64,000 nt of DNA. It comes from Actinosynnema pretiosum. GTDB lineage: Bacteria > Actinomycetota > Actinomycetes > Mycobacteriales > Pseudonocardiaceae. Made by a program: the position numbers and the translations under genes. Position 1 is the stretch's first letter. Each line of letters opens with the position of its first letter. The DNA is taken from NCBI RefSeq assembly GCF_024171695.1, contig NZ_JAMTCF010000001.1, forward strand, positions 50,786-114,785, written 5' to 3'. Below, in pieces: positions 59,778-64,000 of the stretch. The notes beneath the pieces are model-generated. The model was not told the origin of the DNA, did not search any database, and saw only the letters and a list, made by a program, of their open reading frames with translations.

Positions 59778-60440
59778 TCATGACGTGGCCCCGGCGCCCG
59801 TGGGCCGCGCTGTCCGCTTCTCCGGCGGCGGCGACACCCCCGGCCGCGACACCCGCCCCCGCGCCACCTTCTCCCGCACCGACGGCCGCACTCCCCCGGC
59901 ACCGCCCTCCGCCTCCCACCGCTCCTCCGGCCCGGACTCCACCGGACCGCCCCCGGCCAGTCCCCCCTCCGGCGCGGCGTGCCCCACCCCTCGCACCCGA
60001 ACGCCGTTCCGCACCATCAACTCCTCCACCGGATCGGACCCGTCCGACCCGGTCACAGCGCGCAGCGCCGCCCCCGCGGCGCCACCCGGCGTGTCGGGCG
60101 GGATCACCAGCAGGACCGTGCGGGCGCGATCCGGACCCAGCACGGTCACCTCCCAGGGCCGCGTCGTGCGGAACCCCTCCAGGCGCACCACCACGCCGGC
60201 CACAGTGATCTTGTGCTCGGCCCTGCCCCACGCGCCCAGGTGGTAGACCACCCGCAGCACCGGCCTGCCAAACCCGGTCACGGCGGCGATCAGCGCGGGG
60301 AACTCGACCGCCGGGTCGGCGGACCTCGGCCACCAGGCCCCGTCGGCAGCGGACCGGGCCGAGTCGCGCGGCCTCACGGCCAGCCTGCGACCGGGGTCCG
60401 CGTCAGCGCCGGCCAGGGGAGCGCGCTCGGTCGCGCTCAT
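59778..60440 (-). CDS. DUF5994-type protein with extended C-terminus
   Basis: A 220-residue protein. Residues ~18-135 match the actinobacterial DUF5994 pattern: RLAVRPRDSARSAADGAWWP, FPALIAAVTGFGRPVLRVVY, VVRLEGFRTTRPWEVTVLGP and TVLLVIPPDTPGGAAGAAL. The remaining ~85 residues are a Gly/Arg/Pro-rich tail (GGLAGGGPVESGPEERW). The ATG overlaps the RGCVC-type gene stop by 4 bp. Function is unknown; this family is often near stress or STAS/ANTAR genes in actinomycetes, which agrees with the setting. Confidence 0.8.
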   Translation of the reverse strand: MSATERAPLAGADADPGRRLAVRPRDSARSAADGAWWPRSADPAVEFPALIAAVTGFGRPVLRVVYHLGAWGRAEHKITVAGVVVRLEGFRTTRPWEVTVLGPDRARTVLLVIPPDTPGGAAGAALRAVTGSDGSDPVEELMVRNGVRVRGVGHAAPEGGLAGGGPVESGPEERWEAEGGAGGVRPSVREKVARGRVSRPGVSPPPEKRTARPTGAGATS

Positions 60441-60727
60441 CCCGACGTCCCCGTCCCCGCCCCGGACGGCCTTCCCCCGTGGCGCGCGCCGATCCGCACG
60501 GGCGCGGCCACTCCCACGTCACCCGCCCAGCCCGCGCACAGGCACCGCCGGTCCAACCCGCCTGCCTCGGTCGCGGCGCAGAACCTCAGGGCGATCTCGT
60601 CGTGCGCGCCCACCGGGTGGTCGCACGTGGGGCAGCGCGCCTCGTCCGCGCCCTCCGCCGGGGGCGGCGGAACCCCGGTCCCGGACGTCCGCTGGACGGG
60701 TCTGAGCGTGCTGCTTTCAGCGTTCAC
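60437..60727 (-). CDS. RGCVC-type small cysteine-rich protein
   Basis: A 96-residue protein with a cysteine cluster, CPTCDHPVGAHD at ~32-43 and a later CAATEAGGLDRRCLC, the layout of the uncharacterised actinobacterial RGCVC family (here RRCLC). The four to five cysteines plus His suggest a zinc knuckle. It overlaps the upstream AmaP-like gene by 11 bp and the downstream DUF5994 gene by 4 bp, so it is part of the Asp23 transcript. Confidence 0.75.
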   Translation of the reverse strand: MNAESSTLRPVQRTSGTGVPPPPAEGADEARCPTCDHPVGAHDEIALRFCAATEAGGLDRRCLCAGWAGDVGVAAPVRIGARHGGRPSGAGTGTSG

Positions 60728-61319
60728 GTGCCTGCTCCGATGAGGTCGGGGGCGCCGTTCGGGCGCCCGGATTGCCGGTGAGGCGGAACTCGACGGTCGT
60801 GGGCAGCCGGTCGAGGTCGAGCGCCCTGCGCAGCCGGGGCAGTCCCCCGGTGGCGAGCGCGCGGCGGATCGCGCCGGGCTCGCCGTCCCGGTCGGTGCTG
60901 ATCACCAGCTCCAACCTCGGGGCGTTCCCGGCCCCGGTGAGGACGCCGCGCGCCTCGCGCACACCGGGATAGGCCCCGGCCTCGGCGAGGAGCGGGGCGA
61001 GCGCGGTGCTCGCGGCCAGCTCGGTCCGCCCCGAGCCGTCGGTGTCGAACCGCCACAGGCTGCTCCTGGGCGCGCGGGCGACCTGGGCGACGAGCCAGCG
61101 GACGGCGAGCAGCCCGAGCGCGGTCCCGGCGACCGCGATGACGTTCCAGACCCACGGGGGCGGCAGGGCATCACCGGGGACCAGGGGCGCGTCGGGCGCG
61201 AGGACGTCCAGCACGGCGAACCGGGTGGCCAGGGCGAACCCGCCCGCCGCGAGCAGCAGCAGACCGGTCACGGCCAGCACGGCGCGGTTGAGCCGGGCGG
61301 GCCGGTCGTGGCCGGTCAC
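60717..61319 (-). CDS. AmaP-like membrane protein of the Asp23 operon
   Basis: A 200-residue protein with two N-terminal membrane helices (AVLAVTGLLLLAAGGFALAT and VWNVIAVAGTALGLLAVRWL) and a C-terminal soluble domain (LLAEAGAYPGVREARGVL, LELVISTDRDGEPGAIRR). This matches Asp23 membrane-anchor proteins such as AmaP, which tether Asp23 to the membrane. GTG at 61319 overlaps the upstream DUF6286-type stop by 4 bp. Confidence 0.8.
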   Translation of the reverse strand: MTGHDRPARLNRAVLAVTGLLLLAAGGFALATRFAVLDVLAPDAPLVPGDALPPPWVWNVIAVAGTALGLLAVRWLVAQVARAPRSSLWRFDTDGSGRTELAASTALAPLLAEAGAYPGVREARGVLTGAGNAPRLELVISTDRDGEPGAIRRALATGGLPRLRRALDLDRLPTTVEFRLTGNPGARTAPPTSSEQARER

Positions 61320-61861
61320 CGCGCCCTCCCGGCCTTGAGCCGGACGGTCACGGTCGGCCGGTCCAGCGGACCGACGCGGTCGAGCCGCTCCGCGACGGCC
61401 ACGCGCACGGCGTCGGCCAGGCCTGTGGTGCCGGTGCGGTCGGTGGTGGCGGTCGCGGTGGCCGCGCGGCGGGTGAGGGCGAGCTTGGCGGTGGTCACGC
61501 CGTCGACCGACGACGCGGTCGCGCGCAGGACGTTCCGCAGGCTCCGCCGGGTCACCCCGGACTCCAGCGCGTGGTCCGAGTCCGGGTCGTCGTCGCGCAG
61601 CGGCAGCACGGTGGGCGCGCCGGGGAGCAGCGCGCACAGCAGCAGGACCGCGCCGAGCACGGCGCAGACCGAGGCCGCCAGCACGACGAGCGGGTCGGTC
61701 CAGCGCGCCCCGTGCAGGGCGCCCGCGACCGCGCGCGGGTCGATCCACGGGCTGAGCCCGAAGGCCTGCCGCACGGCCACGGTGGTGACGAGCGCGCAGG
61801 CGGCGAGGACGGCCAGCGCGACGAGGACGGCGGGCGCGCTGCGCCGGGGCAGCCGCTTCAC
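61316..61861 (-). CDS. DUF6286-type two-helix membrane protein
   Basis: A 181-residue protein. MKRLPRRSAPA is followed by two membrane helices (LVALAVLAACALVTTVAVRQ and VLAASVCAVLGAVLLLCALL) and a soluble domain with GVTRRSLRNVLRATASSVDG and VRVAVAERLDRVGPLDRPTV, typical of DUF6286 proteins encoded in actinobacterial Asp23 operons. GTG at 61861 has GGGAGGG upstream and overlaps the Asp23 stop by 4 bp. It probably assists membrane anchoring of Asp23 assemblies. Confidence 0.8.
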   Translation of the reverse strand: MKRLPRRSAPAVLVALAVLAACALVTTVAVRQAFGLSPWIDPRAVAGALHGARWTDPLVVLAASVCAVLGAVLLLCALLPGAPTVLPLRDDDPDSDHALESGVTRRSLRNVLRATASSVDGVTTAKLALTRRAATATATTDRTGTTGLADAVRVAVAERLDRVGPLDRPTVTVRLKAGRAR

Positions 61862-62271
61862 CGCACCCTCCCCTCGGGGCACGCGGCGTGGTGCAGCGCG
61901 GTGACGGTGACGTCGACCCTGGTCACGGTCAGGCCAGTCAGGTCCCGGATGCGCAGGGCCAGGTGCGCGCGCACCCGGTCCGCGGTGCGGCGCACCGGCA
62001 TCGGGTAGACGACCGACAGCCGCACGTCGAGCGCGACCGCGTCGCCGGTGACGGTCGCGCCGACCCGGACGTCCGCACCGGCCTGCTCCGGGCCGACGGC
62101 GACGCCGAGCAGGCGGTACGCGGAGCCGCCGACTCCGTCGACCTCGGTGGCCGCGTGCGCGGCGATCCGCTCCACCGCGGCGTCGCCGACGGTGAGGCGA
62201 CCGCGTTCGCCGGGGTCGGCGGGTGTTCCCGGCGCCGCCGGGTGGGATGGGGTGGTCGTGGTGGTGGTCAC
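61858..62271 (-). CDS. Asp23/Gls24-family envelope stress protein (second copy)
   Basis: A 137-residue Asp23 protein. After a Thr/Pro-rich N-terminus, RLTVGDAAVERIAAHAATEV and VDVRLSVVYPMPVRRTADRV lead to LTGLTVTRVDVTVTALHH, the conserved C-terminal strand. Asp23 oligomerises near the membrane and supports cell-envelope homeostasis. GTG start at 62271. It lies 5 bp downstream of the DUF2273-like gene. Confidence 0.88.
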   Translation of the reverse strand: MTTTTTTPSHPAAPGTPADPGERGRLTVGDAAVERIAAHAATEVDGVGGSAYRLLGVAVGPEQAGADVRVGATVTGDAVALDVRLSVVYPMPVRRTADRVRAHLALRIRDLTGLTVTRVDVTVTALHHAACPEGRVR

Positions 62272-62276
62272 GGCGC

Positions 62277-62453
62277 TCAGCCCCGGTCCCGGCCGGTCAG
62301 CGCGGACACGTCGAGCTTGCCGTCGAGGACCCGGCCGACGACCAGGCCCGCCGCGCCCAGGAGCAGGACGACGATGAAGGCGCCGAACCCGCCGAACGCG
62401 GCGGCGAAGCCGAGCGCTAGACCCGCCAGCGTTCCGGTGGTGGTGGAGTTCAC
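62277..62453 (-). CDS. Small DUF2273-like membrane protein
   Basis: A 58-residue protein, MNSTTTGTLAGLALGFAAAF then one long or two short hydrophobic helices (GGFGAFIVVLLLGAAGLVVG) and a basic/acidic C-terminus (RVLDGKLDVSALTGRDRG). This size and hydropathy fit the DUF2273 proteins encoded next to Asp23. GTG 62453 has GAGGAA upstream and overlaps the preceding stop by 4 bp. Confidence 0.82.
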   Translation of the reverse strand: MNSTTTGTLAGLALGFAAAFGGFGAFIVVLLLGAAGLVVGRVLDGKLDVSALTGRDRG

Positions 62454-63058
62454 GGTGGGTTCCTCACTGCGGTGGTCACCGCGGTGGCCGGTGGGGTGGT
62501 GGGTGGGGTGGCCGGTGGGGTGGTGGGCACGGCGGTCGGCCTGGTGACCGGTGCGGCCACCGGCCCGGTGGCGGGTGCGGCGCCCTGGCGGGCGCCCGGC
62601 TCGACGGCCGCCACGCTCACCGCCACCACGCCGACCTCCACCAGGCCGACCTCCACGACGTTGACTTCCACGACGCCGGCCTCCGCACCACCGGCCTCCG
62701 CACCACCGGCCTCCGCACCGCCCGGCTCCCCGCGCCGCGCGGCACGCCCGGCGGCGCGGTCGGGCGCGAGGGCGAGCGGCGGCGCGACGTCGCCGATCCA
62801 CACGTGCAGCGGCACCCGGTCGGGGCCGAGCACGGCGTGCACCGCGGAGCGGACCGCCGCGTCGACCTCGGCGGTGGTGGCCGGGTAGCGCACGACCACG
62901 CCGACGACCAGCTCGTCCGGCCGGACGCGCACCCCCACCACCCTCCGCCCTGGCAGGAGGGTGGCGATCTCGCCGTAGCGCCCGGCGTGGGGACCCGCCA
63001 CCTGCGGCAGGCTGCTCACGGCCACCGCGACGGCGGTGGCCTCGACGTCGGGCGTCAC
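62450..63058 (-). CDS. Asp23-operon protein with Val-Glu-Val repeat and Pro/Thr tail
   Basis: A 202-residue protein. Residues ~1-105 look like a degenerate Asp23-type domain (GRYGEIATLLPGRRVVGVRV, VVVRYPATTAEVDAAVRSAV, VPLHVWIGDVAPPLAL). Residues ~125-160 are GGAEAGGAEAG repeats followed by VVEVNVVEVGLVEVGVVAV, and the end is Pro/Thr/Ala-rich. The alternating Val-Glu string could form a beta-strand zipper. GTG 63058 overlaps the first asp23 stop by 4 bp and its stop overlaps the DUF2273-like start by 4 bp. Confidence 0.75.
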   Translation of the reverse strand: MTPDVEATAVAVAVSSLPQVAGPHAGRYGEIATLLPGRRVVGVRVRPDELVVGVVVRYPATTAEVDAAVRSAVHAVLGPDRVPLHVWIGDVAPPLALAPDRAAGRAARRGEPGGAEAGGAEAGGAEAGVVEVNVVEVGLVEVGVVAVSVAAVEPGARQGAAPATGPVAAPVTRPTAVPTTPPATPPTTPPATAVTTAVRNPP

Positions 63059-63555
63059 CGCACGCGACCCGGTTCCGGGGTCCTGTCGCCCTCGTCCTCG
63101 CCGGGGATGTGCACGTCGGTGACGGCGATGTTGACCTCGACGACCTCGAGTCCGGTCATCTGCTCCACCGCGCCGATCACGTTGCGGCGCACCGACCGGG
63201 AGAGGTCCACTATGGACACCCCGTACTCGACCAGGACGTGCAGGTCGATCGCGGCCTGCCGCTCGCCGACCTCGACCGAGACGCCCTGTCCCGCCGAGGC
63301 CGTCGCGCCGGGGATGCGCTCGCGCAGCGAGCTGAAGGCCCGTGCCGCGCCGCCGCCGAGCGCGTATACGCCGGACACCTCGCGCGTCGCGAGCCCGGCG
63401 ATCTTCTGGACCACGGTGTCGGCCACGGTGGTCGTCCCCTTGGTCTGGGCGGACGTGGCGAGGTCGCGGTCGGCGGCCTCGGTGGCGATGTTCTGGGTGG
63501 GCGCGCCCGCGTTCTGGATGGACGACTTGGGCGCGGCGGTGACGGGGGTTGTCAC
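63055..63555 (-). CDS. Asp23/Gls24-family envelope stress protein (first copy)
   Basis: A 166-residue Asp23 protein. A ~35-residue polar N-terminus precedes TTTVADTVVQKIAGLATREV, GVYALGGGAARAF, VSVEVGERQAAIDLHVLVEY and the C-terminal MTGLEVVEVNIAVTDVHIPG, all typical of the family. GTG 63555 has GAGGAG at 6 nt. It is the first gene of an eight-gene operon running down to 59778, divergent from the GAF-ANTAR gene at the right edge. Confidence 0.9.
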   Translation of the reverse strand: MTTPVTAAPKSSIQNAGAPTQNIATEAADRDLATSAQTKGTTTVADTVVQKIAGLATREVSGVYALGGGAARAFSSLRERIPGATASAGQGVSVEVGERQAAIDLHVLVEYGVSIVDLSRSVRRNVIGAVEQMTGLEVVEVNIAVTDVHIPGEDEGDRTPEPGRVR

Positions 63556-63636
63556 GGTGGTCTCCTCGACCTGGCATCGGGTGCGGGGCGCGTTCGCGCC
63601 CCGTTGTCCTTGGTTCGGCCGGTCCGGCGGTGTCCG

Positions 63637-63672
63637 CTCTCGACCGGGCTCTCGACCGGGCTCTCGCGCGGG
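63637..63672. repeat. 12-bp tandem repeat, three copies, in a divergent promoter region
   Basis: CTCTCGACCGGG occurs at 63637-63648 and 63649-63660, followed by CTCTCGCGCGGG at 63661-63672. It lies about 80 bp upstream of the asp23 start and 180 bp upstream of the fourth GAF-ANTAR gene. The near-helical period suggests a regulator-binding array. Confidence 0.65.
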
Positions 63673-63772
63673 AGGTGTGCTGAGCGATGTGCTCGGAAGC
63701 GCCTTCCCCGGAGTTCGGCGGGTGTCGCCGGGATCAGGGGCGGCTGCTGCGCTCACCGGATGCCCTGGGGCA

Positions 63773-63807
63773 CGAGCGCCAAACCCCCCTGGCGGACTTG
63801 GCGCTCG
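63773..63807 (+). promoter_or_regulatory. Mutually exclusive hairpins in the leader of GAF-ANTAR gene 4
   Basis: CGAGCGCCAA (63773-63782) pairs perfectly with TTGGCGCTCG (63798-63807). The inner CGCCA (63777-63781) can alternatively pair with TGGCG (63790-63794) around an AACCCCCC loop. The element ends 40 bp before the ATG at 63848. Competing stems are what an attenuation or ANTAR-type antitermination switch would need. Confidence 0.55.
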
Positions 63808-63847
63808 CAGAGGGGTGACATCGCCGCCGAGTGGGCATCCGGGCGTC

Positions 63848-64000
63848 ATGGAACCCGTTCCGCACTCAGGGCAGCAGTTGAGGCAGGACCAGGAACGAAG
63901 GGTTTCGCGCGCGTTCGTGCGCCTGGCCGACACGCTCGTCGCGGACTTCGACGTCGCCGAGTTCCTCCACATGCTCACCGAGCAGTGCGTCGAACTGCTC
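63848..64000 (+). CDS. GAF-ANTAR regulator 4, 3' truncated by window end
   Basis: The first 51 codons of a protein starting MEPVPHSGQQLRQDQERRVS and continuing FVRLADTLVADFDVAEFLHM, the GAF-domain opening seen in regulator 3. From 63906 to the window end it is base-identical to 56057-56151, while the preceding ~19 codons are unrelated. The gene continues to the right. ATG 63848 lies 292 bp from the divergent asp23 start. Confidence 0.88.
   Translation, partial: MEPVPHSGQQLRQDQERRVSRAFVRLADTLVADFDVAEFLHMLTEQCVELL
63906..64000 (+). repeat. 95-bp exact repeat, copy in GAF-ANTAR gene 4
   Basis: Partner of 56057-56151, same orientation and reading frame, 7.85 kb apart. The right border lies outside the window. 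Confidence 0.95.

Overview
The window is very GC-rich (mid-70s percent by eye) and densely coded. It has many GTG starts, pervasive 4-bp start/stop overlaps, and families typical of mycelial actinomycetes: F420-type LLM oxidoreductase, LuxR, LacI and HxlR regulators, GAF-ANTAR proteins, an actinobacterial Asp23 operon, and EspC/WXG-type proteins. I infer a Pseudonocardiales-type actinomycete (Actinosynnema, Saccharothrix or Lentzea-like). No rRNA, tRNA, insertion sequence, phage gene or CRISPR array was recognised.

Layout. 1-6.5 kb (+): a coupled catabolic operon of hydantoinase B (cut by the left edge), an LLM oxidoreductase, an M20 amidohydrolase with an odd tail, a ThDP enzyme and a GntR/FCD regulator. 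6.5-12.5 kb: tandem repeats and a duplicated hairpin element, a small unknown gene, a RidA protein overlapping a convergent LuxR-type regulator, a divergent ene-reductase/HxlR pair, and a secreted TAP-like hydrolase. 12.5-26 kb: an eight-gene minus-strand cluster for arabino-oligosaccharide use: GH127, binding protein, two permeases, a secreted metzincin, an exported GH127, a GH43 and a GH63-like enzyme with a discoidin module. It lies divergent from a LacI regulator, and a perfect LacI-like operator precedes the first gene. 26-28 kb: a TetR protein with a long disordered N-terminus divergent from an NmrA-like gene.

28.1-39.1 kb (-): twelve tightly coupled genes combining sugar-nucleotide epimerases, a radical SAM enzyme, a GNAT protein, a GT4 glycosyltransferase, a PIG-L deacetylase, three phosphatases or phosphodiesterases, an ABC exporter and a stand-alone acyl carrier protein. 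I could not match this set to a named pathway, and it is the best candidate for an undescribed biosynthetic and export system. 39.4-41.4 kb: a methyltransferase and an unknown protein.

41.4-46.3 kb (-): two adjacent, extremely repetitive proteins with type VII-secretion-like N-termini. Their promoter carries three 11-bp direct repeats placed 8 bp from a -10 hexamer, the geometry seen with SARP/AfsR-type activators. Divergent to it is a NarL-type two-component system (46.6-48.4 kb). 48.4-51.5 kb (-): a helicase-like protein with degenerated catalytic motifs and a long Gly/Pro repeat tail. 51.6-53.9 kb: two small membrane proteins and 1.2 kb with no credible gene.

53.9-58.5 kb (+): a STAS protein lacking the phosphorylatable serine, three GAF-ANTAR regulators in tandem, and a GT4 glycosyltransferase. 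58.7-59.4 kb: a decayed cytochrome P450. 59.8-63.6 kb (-): an Asp23/Gls24 envelope-stress operon ending in RGCVC-type and DUF5994-type genes. At the right edge a fourth GAF-ANTAR gene begins and is identical over 95 bp, up to the window end, with the third one.
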